Positions 1 through 11,380 of a stretch of DNA of 64,000 bases are shown here, piece by piece. A program made the translations under genes and the position numbers. Source of the DNA: Cryptomeria japonica. Taxonomy: Eukaryota > Streptophyta > Pinopsida > Cupressales > Cupressaceae. The notes beneath the pieces were generated by a model that did not search any database, was not told where the DNA came from, and saw only the letters and a list, made by a program, of their open reading frames with translations. Positions within the stretch are counted from its first letter, which is position 1. Each line of letters begins with the position of its first letter. Location: positions 121,208,640 to 121,272,639 of the forward strand of contig NC_081410.1 in the NCBI RefSeq assembly GCF_030272615.1, given 5' to 3'.

Positions 1-640
1 CAAAGGAAATAAGCCCACAAATATGTATTGGATCGGATTTTCAAAAGGATTATTGTTAAGGCTCAAAATTATAAGAGCCATTAATTTAAAGGGTTATATT
101 TATTTTAAGAGGAATTAATGTTGTAATTGGGAGATATTAGAGATATGGAGAATATTGTAAATTATTATTGTTTAACCCCATTTTAGCATGTAAAAATTGT
201 ATAAAAGGGGGTAAGTTGTGAGTTAGAGGAAGAAGTGAATTGTGAGGAAATTGGGAGAGAATTGAAGATGGTGGAGAATTGTGAGATAAGTGTGAGAGGA
301 TTTTGTGAGAGATAAGCCATTTGGAGAGTTATCTTGTGATAGTTAATTATTTGTCTTTGTGCATTGGGAGCTTAGAGACCTTGTAACCTTTTTCTAGAGC
401 ATAATCAAGGATCGGTCACTCTGTTGGAGAGGGACCCAAAGACATAGCCATTTGGTGAAATCTGTTATCAACTCGTGTTTCCTTATCTTCTCTTCTTTCT
501 CTCTATTGATAATTCATTATCTAAATATTGTGATGTTTAGTTAAGCATTTCAAGACCTTCAATTTAATTGTTGTAAAAGTTAACATCTCACGTGCAATAG
601 TCATAGATCCTAACATCAAATCACAAGAGTACACGAACTA
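1..640 (+). repeat. LTR-like fragment
   Basis: No coding frame is visible. A TATA box (TATAAAA, 200-206) is followed by a G run and then by about 400 bases of leader-like sequence. The layout of promoter followed by a non-coding transcribed region resembles the R-U5 part of a plant LTR read on the plus strand. The block ends where the truncated 3' LTR of TE-A begins, so it either inserted there or was joined by deletion. Neither the second LTR nor a clear primer-binding site is present, so the element type is unknown. Confidence 0.35.
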
Positions 641-1260
641 GAGATTAAGAGGTAACTCAACAACCATAAGACTCTTACACACAAACTCTATCTCACTCAC
701 CTCATATATAGGAGATACAATACAAGAAACCGTCAAACGATATTACAAAACCATGGGCTAAAACTACTCAATAAAGTAGAGCCAACCTTATCTCCATTAT
801 AGATGCCCTATGACGTGTCAAAACACACATCAACATGTGTTCCTCCCTTTTACAGCTCATTTACGTGTCTGATGCATTTTATATTTTCTATTTCAAGAGT
901 TCAAACTTTCAGAGGCCATAACTTGTGAATCGGGTGTCCGATTGACGAATTGTTTGATGCATCAGAAAGCTTGCGAAGTGCTCTATCACCTCGTAACCAA
1001 CATAGTGGTTACACAAACTTTTCAAGGTATTTTAGAGCCTCTAAAGTCCTCAAAATTAAATTTAAACCTTTTATCGCATCATTCAAAAATAGAAACTTTA
1101 ATATCTACAAAACTAGTTAAGATCTTGCGATGAAAATTTGTCAGCATGCTTATATAGCCAATCCAAAGCTTTGGGGAGATTTTTGCACAATTTTGTGCTC
1201 AAACTTACTATAAATAGAAACATCATATAAATGCAATGTTGAGACACCATTTTCCCAACA
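640..1260 (-). repeat. TE-A 3' LTR, truncated
   Basis: This matches 7227-7855 in direct orientation, with about 10% differences near its left end. On the minus strand it begins TGTTGGG at 1260, directly after the polypurine tract. Similarity to the 5' LTR starts abruptly near 640, so roughly 270 bases of its far end are missing. Confidence 0.85.
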
Positions 1261-1271
1261 TTCTCCCACTT
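1261..1271 (-). other. TE-A polypurine tract
   Basis: On the minus strand the purine-rich run GTGGGAGAA directly precedes the TGTTGGG start of the 3' LTR. This is the usual plus-strand primer position in Ty1-copia elements. Confidence 0.75.
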
Positions 1272-1319
1272 GTCAAACACCTTGCAAGAGCAAAGGGAGT
1301 ATCTACACAATAAATTAAT

Positions 1320-1719
1320 TGCTAGGGGCCATGAGGCCCATAGACTTCGAACACCATCTAAACTTCTTTGTGCTTACAACCTTAATTAAAGAACATGCAA
1401 CATTAATCAAAGCCTCTACCTTAATTGGCTTTACCTTGCCATCTTCGACCATATCTCTGACAAAATGATACTGAACATCAATGTGTTTGGTCTAGGAATG
1501 AAATGTCAGGTTCTTAGCTAGGCAGATTGCACTCTTACTATCACAATAAACTGTCACTACACCTTGTTTTATTCCAATATCTAAACATAGTCCTTTAATC
1601 CAAATGTCTTCTTTACAAGCATGAGTAGATGTCATATACTCTTCTTCTATAGTGGACAAAGCAACCACGACCTGTTGCTTACTCATCCAACTAATTGCAC
1701 AACCAAATAAAGTAAACAC
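1320..1719 (-). pseudogene. pol: TE-A RNase H remnant
   Basis: The minus frame from 1719 carries copia RNase H signatures: ALSTIEEEYM (canonical ALSSTEAEYM), WIKGLCLDIG, then VYCDSKSAICLAKN with the catalytic CD. A stop follows NLTFHS, after which the frame continues with TKHIDVQYHFVRD and the tail of the domain. The order and spacing match the 3' end of a Ty1-copia pol gene, ending about 60 bases before the 3' LTR. It would degrade the RNA strand during reverse transcription. The stop and the loss of the upstream frame make it non-functional. Confidence 0.85.
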
Positions 1720-2199
1720 TTAAGCACTGGTGGATCATCTACTATCAATATCATGTATCCAGTCTGAATCCACATAACCATGAATATTAAGGGAAATAAC
1801 ATCTCCAACCAAATTACCATGATAACACAAAGAATACTCTGAGGTACCCTTCAAATATTTGAAGACTCTTTTGACCGCATCTTAGATATATATCTAGAAA
1901 GAACTCCCACTGTTTGGGCAATGTTTGGTCAAATATAGACCATAGCATACATCAAACTTCCAACTGTACTCTAGTAAGGCACTTTGCTCATGTCTTCCAT
2001 CTCTGATGGAGATGTAAGAGAATCTGAAACAGATAGTTTTGTTCCAACTGCAAAAGGAACACATAATGGTCTGCAATCTTGCATATTGAACCTATGTAAA
2101 CCTGAATTCACATACTTACTCTAGCCTAGCCATAGATTTCTAGTCACTCTATCTCTTCTAATTTCCATTCCAAGAATGTGTTTCGTTGCACCGAGATCT

Positions 2200-2760
2200 T
2201 TCATTTCAAATTTAGCAGTAAGCTAAGACTTTAGTTCTAAAATCATACATTTCTCTTTACCAATGAATAACATCATCAACATATAATATAATGTATAGGA
2301 AATAATCACCATCAAATTTATAATAAACACAATGATTTGATTTAGAATGTTCAAATCCCAAACTCAACAAATATGTATCAAATTTCTAGTACCACATCCC
2401 AGGACTTTGTTTGAGGCCATACAAAGATTTCTTCAATTTACAGATCGATTTACTTTTTCCTTTTACCACATAGTGCTTTGGTTGTGTCATATAAATATAC
2501 TTGTCCAAATCACCATAAAGGAAAGCAGTTTTCATATCCATTTTCTCAACCTCTAAATCATAAGAAACAACAATAGAAAGAAAAAATCTAATGGATGTCA
2601 TTTTTGCAATAGGAGAAAATATCCCACCATAATCAGCACCCTCAACTTGAGAGTGACCTTTTGCAACCAACCTTGCTTTATACTTCTCAATGCCTCCTTC
2701 TAAATCAGTCTTTTTCTTGAACACCCATTTACAACTAATAAGTTTCTATCCTTCAGGTAA
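2200..2760 (-). pseudogene. pol: TE-A reverse transcriptase remnant
   Basis: The minus frame 2724-2386 is a copia reverse transcriptase (RVT_2 family). Visible signatures are KYKARLVAKGHSQ, then KMDMKTAFLYGDL (the VKTAFLNG block) and CKLKKSLYGLKQSPGMWY. A little downstream, at about 2270-2281, the catalytic YVDD can still be read (context LYVDDVI) beyond an intervening stop. The order and spacing are those of Ty1-copia. The sequence is split by stops, so it is a remnant. Its closest relatives in the window are the equivalent domains of TE-C. Confidence 0.88.
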
Positions 2761-3099
2761 TGGTACAAGATCCCATGTGTCATTCTTTTTCAAAGTTGCT
2801 ATTTCTTCTTCCATATAAATCTTCCAAGATTTTGCATCATTCATACCTAATGCCTCTTCTATAAATCTAGGTTCATTCACATTAGTATTCAAAGCAAAAA
2901 TACATTTCAAGTTTTAGGTGAATACCTTTCAAGTGGTTGTCTATGTATTGCATACCTTTGAACAAGATGAGTTGGAGGTTCTTCCTCCTCTTCTAAATAT
3001 TCTGAGCTAGATGAGCTCTCCTCAACTTCAAGTGCCTATCATGCGGTCTCAATTCAACTCTTTCAGACATATAAGGAAATTGAATCACATATTCCTGCT

Positions 3100-3534
3100 T
3101 AGTCTATTATGGATGCAATGTAACAGAATGAGACTTATTTTTTATAAAAAATAACGCTTCTACTATGTATTACCTTTTGTGCATCAGGGTCCCAAAGCTT
3201 GTATCCGTTCACACCATAACTATATCCGATGAACATACATTAAACAACCTTGTTCTCCAACTTTGTTCTCTTCTCCTTTGGCACATGTGCATATGCCTCG
3301 CAACCAAAAAATCTAAGATGTCTCAATGAAAGCTTGTGACCTAACTATGCTTCCATAGGCATTTTATCAATAAGAGCTAATGTAGGAGACATGTTAATCA
3401 TGTAGCAAGAAGTAGCAACAACTTCAACCCAAAAATTTTGTTCGAGACCAACACCACTTAGCATACTCCTACCCTTCTCCATCAATGTCCTATTCATTCT
3501 TTTTGTAACTCTATTCTTCTATGGATAATTTTGA
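3100..3534 (-). pseudogene. pol: TE-A integrase C-terminal half
   Basis: The minus strand encodes the part of a copia integrase after the second catalytic Asp. It reads VTKRMNRTLMEKGRSMLSG, then FWVEVVATSCYMIN, LRHLRFFGCEAYAHVP and GYSYGVNGYKLWDP. In the family the first motif carries the third catalytic residue (V-x-E-R); here the Glu is Lys, so the active site is lost. The N-terminal half resumes at about 5049 on the far side of an insertion. The frame also contains stops. Confidence 0.82.
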
Positions 3535-5048
3535 GATTTTTAATTGCAATTGAGGTTGGAATACTAATTCACAACTTAGGGATTTTTATCCACACTAAAT
3601 AACCCTTCATGAACTAGAAGCTACATTTATTATCAACCCAAGGACATGAACTTGGAATGAGACAGCCTTGTATATGAACTATGGAAGCCTTCTAAGCTAT
3701 TGTATCAGTTGTGCATATAAAATAAAGTCATAATAATAAACCGAATTGAAAACATGACAATTCTAGAAATAAAACTAACTACACAACAGTGGTTGCAGGA
3801 AGACTGGTTATTTGCAACAGTAGTGGCTGCAGGCTGACTGTTCTAAAGCTAGTGAAATTAAATATGCTAAAAACAAAACCTATCATAACCAACTCACTAA
3901 TAAAAGTAAATCATAATTAATAAAAATGTAAACTACTACAAATCTAAACTATGATGAAATCACAGTTCCTCAAGTGGCCCTTGCTTGAGTTGCTTCAATC
4001 TGTCATTTGCATTCCATCTTCAATAAACAAGATTCAATGCTCAAATAATATTCTCATTGCAAATCAAATATTACATGGACATATATCAGACTTGTTGATT
4101 TAAATTGGACACCATTAACAAGACTCGACACTAACTAGATACTATCTATGCTATTCTCAACACTACTTACTCACAACTCAACAAAATCTCATATTTATGC
4201 TTGAGGCTTGAGAGTTGGATTACAAACTCAACAACTTATTACAAATGTCATTTATCCTTTGACAACAAGGAGATGGCTTATTCTACTCATAACTAGTAAT
4301 AAAGCTTAAACTAACAAGAGTTAAGAGAGTTCTAATCCTCTTCGAACTCTACAACTATAAGGTACAATCATGATTGAAAATGTGTACAAAACATGTTATA
4401 ATTATTTATGAATCATCAAATATTGTTTCCACAATATTCTCCAATGTGCCTTGACTTCAATAACTCCAAATACACAAACTCTTCAATAGGTAGAAGAGTC
4501 CAAGTTGAACTAGAACTCAATCTTTAACTGCTGCCTAGAAATTTGCTAGTTTGTCTCAGTCAACTAGTGAATGATTCTCATTAACTATTGGTAATAATCT
4601 CAAACGGTTTAAACCCTTTTTATATCTCCTTATAATATTTCCAAATCATTTTGAAAATCTGAATTTTGTTAAGGAACAAGTGAGATATGTCCGTTTTACT
4701 AAAACTGGTCTTTTGACTTTTTCTACACTTTCAGTCAACTGCTACATCTATCAATTGCTAACTTGCTCCTCCTTTATTCTATCTATATGAACAACTCAAT
4801 CCACTCAAAAACAAAATTTTAATAATTATAAAGTACTTTAAATTCAACAATAACCATTTGTTCTAATATTTTAGCATCATTTAGCATCAACTAGCTAGAC
4901 ACACATATGCATATCAAACACCATTAATCCTAGTTAATGCTTCACAAAACCAAGGTAATGTTTGGAAATGACTTGGAAGGACATTATAAACATGAGGTAA
5001 AGTATCGTAAAACATGAAATAATATGATCAATTTATATGCTCATTAGA
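3535..5048. repeat. Unknown ~1.5-kb insertion in TE-A integrase
   Basis: This stretch splits the integrase between the K-T-T-x-Y and P-x-x-N motifs, which are adjacent in the family, so it is foreign to TE-A. It has no coding frame of note. On the minus strand GATATAAAAAGGG (about 4615-4627) looks like a TATA box, and the ends can be read as TG...CA. A solo LTR is therefore possible, but no 5-bp target duplication could be confirmed. There is a small imperfect repeat of a CAGTGG/TGCAGG motif at about 3786-3842. Confidence 0.5.
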
Positions 5049-5567
5049 GAATATAGAGTTGTCTTCTGTCCACTAATGCCATAGTCTTTACAAAATCTAT
5101 CAAAATCATTAGAAAAAAATTCACCGCCATTATCAATCCTCAAACATTTTATTTTCTTTCCAGTCTGCAACTAAATAATTGCTTTAAATTCTTTAAAATG
5201 ACTGAAAACTTCAGATTTACTCTTTAGAAAGTATACCCATGGAAGAATAATATGTGGATTTTCCAATGGAAGGAACGTCTATAGGACCAAACACATCAGA
5301 ATGAATAAGATCCAAAACACAACAAGATTTATGAGAACTCAGGTAAAATTGAACGTGGTTTTTTTTTTCATAAATGAAATGCTCACATAAATCAAAGTCA
5401 AGATAACAATCATTCAAACCTTCAACAAGGTTTTTATTTTTCAAGGTCCTTAGACCCTTTTCTCCAATGTGGCCAAGCCTCTGGTGCCATAATATAGTCT
5501 TCTCTGCAGGTATCTTTTCTTTAGAAGAAAGAGCACCCTTAGGTACCCAAAATCTATTTCCATCCAC
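5049..5567 (-). pseudogene. pol: TE-A gag-pre-integrase and integrase N-terminal half
   Basis: From 5567 the minus frame reads ILWHQRLGHIGEKGLRTL and CYLDFDLCEHFIYEK. This is the His-His-Cys-Cys zinc region of the copia gag-pre-integrase domain, with the second Cys of the last pair not kept. It continues with LDLIHSDVFGPI, which holds the first catalytic Asp. After a stop at 5217 the frame goes on with HFKEFKA and KCLRIDNGGEFFSNDF, holding the second catalytic Asp. It ends at the insertion near 5048. Function would be integration of the cDNA; this copy is broken. Confidence 0.82.
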
Positions 5568-6740
5568 TAAAGGTGAAACCCCAAATATTTCGATGAAGTA
5601 TCCATAGATTTACTTTTTACAAAAGTGTTATTACACTCAACAGTGTATGCCTCTAGCTTATACAAAGTGTTAAACTTGACACCTCTAACATTCACCATAG
5701 AACCCTTAATCATCTTACATCTTGCATTAGAAAAGACTACCTGCACACCCGCATCAGAAAACACTACCTGCACACCCACATCTATCAGTTTGCTCACATA
5801 TAATAAATTTTATTTTAATCTAGGGATATGCAACACACCACTAATCTTTTTTATTCTACCATTAGGAAACTTGATCCTAAATTTACCACAACTAACACTA
5901 TTTAAATGTGAATCATCACTCGAGTACACCTTACCTCCATTAAATTCTTCATATTTAGAAAACTAATCTCTATCAGAAGTCATATGAAAATATGCACCTA
6001 AATCAATTAACCATGCATCATTACCTGCATGAGTAGCCAAAGCTGCAATGAATGCATCACCATCTTCCTTCTCGGACTCGAAATCAGAATCAAACTTCTT
6101 CTTTTTCTTCTTTTTTTTCTTTACAGTCCTTACGGATGTGACCTAATTTACCACAATTCCAACAAATTTTAGGAGATTTTGATCTCCCTCTAGATTTGGA
6201 ATTATTGTGCTTCTCATTCTTCTTGCCTTTTTTATTAGGTCCTCCATGAACAGTTAGGGATTCCTTCTAACTAATGGATACATTCCTTCTCATCTCTTCA
6301 CCAAGTAGGCCACCCACCACATCTTCAAACTTCAAAACAACTAAAGTAATATCGATAGCCATAACAAGAGAAACCCATGAATCAAGCAAAGAACAAAGCA
6401 AGATCTGGCATTTCTCCTCTTAACACCAATAAATACCAATTGAACCACCAACATATTAAATGATTCCAAGTGGTATACAATTCATCCACCATTCCATTCT
6501 CAAGGAATATAATTTCTTCCTCAAGAAAATCTAATTCAATGAATATTGTGCTTGATAGATTTCACCAAGCTTACCCCATAGCTTTTGTGCAGAGTTCTCT
6601 TCGTGGACATTGATCAGAACAGAGTTTTCCAACCACAATCTAATTAGACACTTGGTTTTTTGGTCCATAACATCATACTGATCGGTCGCAGTAAGATCTA
6701 TAGGTCTTGAGACATTCACATCAACAATGTCCCACATATC
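5567..6740 (-). pseudogene. gag: TE-A Gag and protease remnant
   Basis: The minus frame from 6737 begins with a copia Gag segment (WDIVDV, then LIRLWLENSVLINVHEENSA and LWGKLGEIYQ). Further down, 6123-6164 encodes an intact zinc knuckle, CWNCGKLGHIRKDC, next to a lysine run. The protease region reads WLIDLGAYFHMT at about 5990-6025, where the family has D-S-G; Ser is replaced by Leu. Near 5733-5790 an 8-9 residue stretch (VQVVFS-A) is tandemly doubled. Several stops and frame changes interrupt the gene. The first part of Gag lies close to the primer-binding site, as expected. Confidence 0.8.
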
Positions 6741-6945
6741 TCAATCTATTCGCAGATCTTCCATCTTCAGCTTCCACATCTCAAAATTACTTCCAGAAAT
6801 TTCTCCACCTCTATTCTCCCTGATGAACTTGCCATTTGAATTTTTTTGTAAAAAGATCAAAAAGTATTTCTTGCACAAGCTCCCACTCAAATCTGAATTA
6901 ATTCAAAAAACCCAACAACCCACAATTGAAACCAAATGTGATTAG

Positions 6946-6957
6946 GCTCTGATAGCA
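6946..6957 (-). other. TE-A primer-binding site (tRNA-iMet)
   Basis: The minus strand reads TGCTATCAGAGC, one base different from the usual plant site TGGTATCAGAGC complementary to the 3' end of initiator tRNA-Met. It lies two bases inside the 5' LTR, which fixes the LTR boundary at 6960. Confidence 0.85.
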
Positions 6958-6959
6958 CT

Positions 6960-7855
6960 TGTAAGGAAGTTAAGTAGTGGAACAACTTCCTACACTAACC
7001 TTGAGAGGAGGGTAATGCAAAAAAATTTAAAGATTATTACAATAGTTACAGAAACTTAACAAAAATAAACATGATATCATGCATACCACAACACGGTGAT
7101 CAACATGGGGAAAACCCTCTCGGGAGAAAAACCCCACACTCTAAAAGCCACCCAATATATTACTCAAAAATCAATAACATATTACAATATACTTACAAAG
7201 AAAGCTCTTCATAGGAGTGCCACCAACCAGAGATTCATAGGTAACTCAATAACCATAAGACTCTTACACACAACCTCTATTTCACGCACCTCGCATATAG
7301 GAGATACAATACAAGAAACTGTCAAACGGTATTACAAAACCATGGGCTAAAACCACCCAATAAAGTAGATCCGACCTTATCTCCATTCAATATGTCCTAT
7401 GATGTGTCAAAACACACATCAACACATGTTCCTCCCTTTTAAAACTCATTTATGTGTCTGATACATTTTATATTTTCTATTTTAGGAGTTCAAACTTCCG
7501 GAGGCCATAACTTGGGAACTGGGTGTCTAATTGATGAACTGTTTGATGCGCTGGAAAGCTCACGAAGTTCTCTATCATCTCGTAACCAGATAAATCAGTT
7601 ACACCCACTTTTCAAGGACTTTTGGAGCCTCTAAATTCCTCAAAATTAAATTTAAACCTTCATGGCACCCTTCAAAAAGAGAAACTTTAATATCTACAAA
7701 ACTAGTTAAGATCTTGTGACGAAAATTTGTCGGCATGCTTATCTAGCCAATCCGAAGCTTTGGGGACATTTTTGCACCATTTCATCATCAAACAAAAATT
7801 TACTATAAATAGTAACCTCATGTAAATGCAAGGTTGAGACACCATTTTCCCAACA
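6960..7855 (-). repeat. TE-A 5' LTR (896 bp)
   Basis: On the minus strand it starts TGTTGGG at 7855 and ends CTTACA at 6960, with the primer-binding site immediately after. The right part (7227-7855) is repeated at 640-1260. The minus strand CTATTTATAGTAAA near 7800-7813 is a possible TATA region. It holds no gene. Confidence 0.85.
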
Positions 7856-8637
7856 CTTTGAATAGTAATATTGTGTTTGAATCTCCTTTCAATAGGCAAA
7901 ACATAATTTTTTTGCAAAGTCAACTACTAATAAAACTATTCCAATTGGGAAAGTATCTCTTAACATCTAAAACTATTTTATTTGTGACTTAGCAAAAAAT
8001 GCAAGATGTATGTATAGTTATACCAATTCACAAAAAAAAATCATAATGTTCTAATAGGTACCTCCTCTTTACATATTATAACCTTGTGGATTATTTCCTA
8101 AATTTTGTTTCAAACTTTATGTACTTGTAACTCTTACAATTTAACATCTTCGTCATGTTAGTATCTTTACTTCTAAAAGGTATTTTTGTCAATTTTCCAC
8201 ATGTTTCACAAAATCCTTTTATGCATTTCATTTGACCATTTGCATCATCATCTAATTTGTCACATAATATGGATGTTATGGTTTGACTTACCTATTTAGG
8301 ATATGTGTAACGTTGGCCTGGGAGCTCAGAAATTAAACAACTAATAATGCAGTTTTACATAGTAAATAATTTTATTTTATTTTTAAATCTAACTTAACAA
8401 ATAATTATCTATTCTATGTTCATTTTAAAACACCAAAAGAAAGATTCATATAATAAGCATATATTAATAGTATGAACACATGTAAAACACATAAACCCAT
8501 AATATGCAAAACATCCATTAACACACATGAATATTTTCCATAATATGCACTTGTCTATTAATTGGGATTTTTTTCCCAAACAAACCCAAACCTTTTTTAA
8601 CATTTTTAACCATACCTTTTTCTCAGTGTCTTTTCCT
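7856..8637. other. No gene seen; AT-rich spacer
   Basis: This is AT-rich DNA outside the 5' end of TE-A. Frames are short, with no recognisable motif, no paired LTR and no clear terminal repeats. Confidence 0.5.
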
Positions 8638-9075
8638 CTATTTTGTGAAATCTACATCCGACACTTGTAATAGCTCTTTTAGTTCATCATGAAGAAGTAT
8701 GGTTGATAATAACTGGGTTTGACCAAGTGTAACATAATTTTTGAAATAAGCTTCAAGTATTTCTTTTGTACTTCTATTCAATGAGCTCTTAGTAGTTTGA
8801 CTAGGTTGTTTAGCATAAAATTTCAATTTCTCTATATCCATGTTAAGTAAATGATCTATAATTCTGTAGGAAATTTTCCTCCTCACCTCTTTTATTAGAT
8901 TCATATGTATATCCACAATAGAAGTGATCATGATCCCTCTCCAACATCAAAGTGTGGACGGGCTTCCTCTTTTACATTCATTATTTGCACTTGGGCCTCC
9001 TCCATGACATTAACTTTGTGTTCTTCAGCTTGCTCTACTCCAGTCTCTCAATTAGTCTTAACTCCTATAATTTTT
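8638..9075 (-). pseudogene. Decayed coding fragment, unrecognised
   Basis: The minus frame 8931-8638 encodes 97 residues, rich in charged helices (for example LIKEVRRKISYRIIDHLL and ILLHDELKELLQVSDVDF). Directly upstream, in another frame, about 8945-9045 reads as an acidic helix (KVNVMEEAQVQIMNVKEEA). The two pieces look like parts of one protein broken by a frameshift, or two exons. No known domain was recognised and there is no gene nearby to suggest a role. It could equally be chance open sequence. Confidence 0.3.
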
Positions 9076-9161
9076 GTATGTTGAGCCCCTACAAATTTCA
9101 TATACAAAAGAGAAGATCACTTTACTTTAAATCATTCTCTATTAAAATCTCAAATGTATAG

Positions 9162-10740
9162 CATTAAATTTATCCATTTTACCTCAAAACAAGTGATAAA
9201 CTTAAACATTTAACATTCTAACATGTGCATTATTTTTCTCGTGTGTATAGATATATTATGCACTTACATAATGGTAGTGCATAACTAGATTCATACTAGT
9301 TTGAGGTGACTTTGTCAAATTAAATTAAAATTTATTTTATTTAAATAAAACATACAATCTATGCACATACTAATCAATTCCACGTGTAGGAAGGAAAAGA
9401 TAAGAGACACGCATGTGGTAGAACAAAAACTCCATAGAATTTACATGATGGACATATTCAAGTCTCTAAGTTTAATATCATAAGAATATCAAAGATGCAT
9501 GATGTGTAATGAAGTATTTAATCTAGGATGTACATCTAGATAAAAATATAAAATATATGCATAAATATTACCCAATGTGATAGTTACTTGAAAAGATCCA
9601 TTATAATAAACTTTAGCTTAATATGTGTACTAGGATAGGAGGTTAGGAGTGCAAATATATATGTCACTACATGTATAATCAAATCCTAATTTTAAGGTAA
9701 ATGTTTAAAAAATAAATAAACAAGACAAATAGAAAATTTTTAAATGAATGATGATTTAAAAATTATAATTGTATTAAATAACTAAAGTACTTTAAAAGAT
9801 CGAAATGACTTACTTGTTCAAACCCTAAGGATTATAATCATGTATGAGTTCACAAAAAATGTCAAGGATAAGCTAATTAAAAACTAGCATATACTAATTG
9901 AAGGAAGTTATGATTCAATTATTAAAACATGTGAAAGAGATTTAGATACTTATCTCTAGATAGAAATTATAATAAAGATGTAGTGCACATTTCACTTGCC
10001 TTGGTAAACCTACTTTAAAGTGCTTTCAAACTAATATATGTGTGGTATTCATCCATTTTTATATGGACCTAAGCTTTTTGTATAAATTGTACATAATACA
10101 TGTGTGATATACATGGATTGAAGTTCCTATTCTCTTATATAAGATGATTTAATTAAAAAAAGTATGTTTTATAATTCACACGATTTAAAAAATGAAAAAT
10201 TAGGTTCAATGAAATTATGCTAAGTATGCTTGACATTGAATCTATATGTAAGTGAGGTGTCATATTTTTTAAAGGCAAGTAATTGTAAATTAGGATTATA
10301 TTGAACTTTGATTCAAATATCTCTTTGTGGTGGTTGATAGACTTGAAAATTTAAATGTTTGAACATAGAATGGTATGTACACATGATTCTAATTAGAAAC
10401 TATGCTAAAGTTCCCTATAGTTGAGGAAGTAGGGTTAAGAGTTACAAATGTTAGAGATAAACCAGGGTTCATCTTTAAGTGAATTTAACATAGAAAATTT
10501 AGAAGTTAATGTAGATCATTATAAATAAGAGTTTAGTTATACAACTTAAAATTAAATCTATAACTAGAAATAATCGAAACCATAGAGTTGAAAAAAGAGG
10601 GCAAAGAGATACAAACCCTAAAGAGGAAAGTTAGTGAACTTAATCTAAAGAGTTAGACTAGAATCCTCCTACTAATATTTATGAAATATTTTTATAATAA
10701 TTAAAAAATACATACCTTCTCTTTGTCTATACAATATCTT
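9162..10740. other. No gene seen; AT-rich spacer
   Basis: This is very AT-rich DNA with short homopolymer runs and no reading frame above background. No LTR, terminal inverted repeat or tandem array was identified by reading. Confidence 0.5.
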
Positions 10741-11200
10741 TACATTTTTTCTTCATGTAGTTTGTGTTCCTTTTTTGTTGAATATGAGTATAAAGTCTTA
10801 TTAAATTCCTTGCCCTTTTACTTCCCATCTCGTTCTTTGTAAAATATCTCTTGAAAATTTATTTAGCAAAAATTTGGTCATACAAGGCCTCCCAATATTT
10901 TACTTGCAAAATATTAGAACAAAACTTTCAAATTCTCTTGATGTTTTGATTTAAAAAACACAAAAAAGACTTCATATATATAGCATTTTGCATAAAATTT
11001 GTTTTTGAAAATGTTAGCACAAATGAACTTCGAATGAAGGTTGGTAGTTTATTTTTTTATTTTTTCATTCAGGGACCTTCAATTGAAAGTTCTCGTTAGG
11101 GAATTTTAGCTACACAAAAGGCCTTTGAATGAAGGTATCTTCATTCAAATATCATTATCTTCATGTGAAGGTACCTTCAAATGAAGGTTCCTTCATTCAA
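10741..11200. repeat. Possible dispersed repeat with palindromic end
   Basis: The stretch 10795-10860 (TCTTATT...CTTCCCATCTC...CTTGAAAATT) resembles 30330-30395 within the 449-bp insert in TE-B, at roughly 70% over 60 bases by eye. The right part (11027-11200) is crowded with TGAAGG and CCTTCA words, including the perfect 14-base palindrome TGAAGGTACCTTCA at 11166-11179. Both copies have inverted words near one end, so they may belong to one short non-autonomous family. Confidence 0.3.
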
Positions 11201-11240
11201 AGGCCATTGTCTTCGTTTACTACAAAAACAAGATATATAT

Positions 11241-11380
11241 ATATTAAAGTCACCTCCTAATATCCAAATAATATCATGGAGCGAAGATAACCACCTCCTA
11301 ATATATAAGAGAATAGACCTATGGAACTGGTTATCTTCGCTTCATGATATTATGTGGAAATTAGAAGGTGATATTAATAT
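11241..11380. repeat. Inverted repeat of LINE endonuclease sequence
   Basis: The arms 11241-11293 and 11328-11380 are reverse complements with about 6 differences in 53 bases, separated by 34 bases. Read on the minus strand, the left arm encodes WLSSLHDIIWILGGDFNI, which contains the GGDFN-type endonuclease motif. The right arm encodes the same stretch on the plus strand with the motif worn to EGDIN. Such a head-to-head junction is typical of 5' inversion during LINE insertion (twin priming). Confidence 0.7.

Larger units (their letters stand above)
640..7855 (-). mobile_element. TE-A, decayed Ty1-copia LTR retrotransposon
   Basis: The element reads on the minus strand. Its 5' LTR is at 6960-7855 and its partial 3' LTR at 640-1260. 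Between them lie remains of gag, protease, integrase, reverse transcriptase and RNase H in copia order. A primer-binding site complementary to initiator tRNA-Met lies just inside the 5' LTR, and a purine tract lies against the 3' LTR. The 3' LTR lacks the part corresponding to 6960-7227, so its outer end was lost and no TSD can be checked. The LTRs differ by about 10% in the first 150 aligned bases. A foreign segment of about 1.5 kb splits the integrase. Every gene is broken, so the copy is dead. Confidence 0.85.

Noticed and set aside
7228-7855. A second, separate copia insertion next to TE-A
   Set aside because: The block is the 5' LTR of TE-A itself: it adjoins the primer-binding site and pairs with 640-1260.
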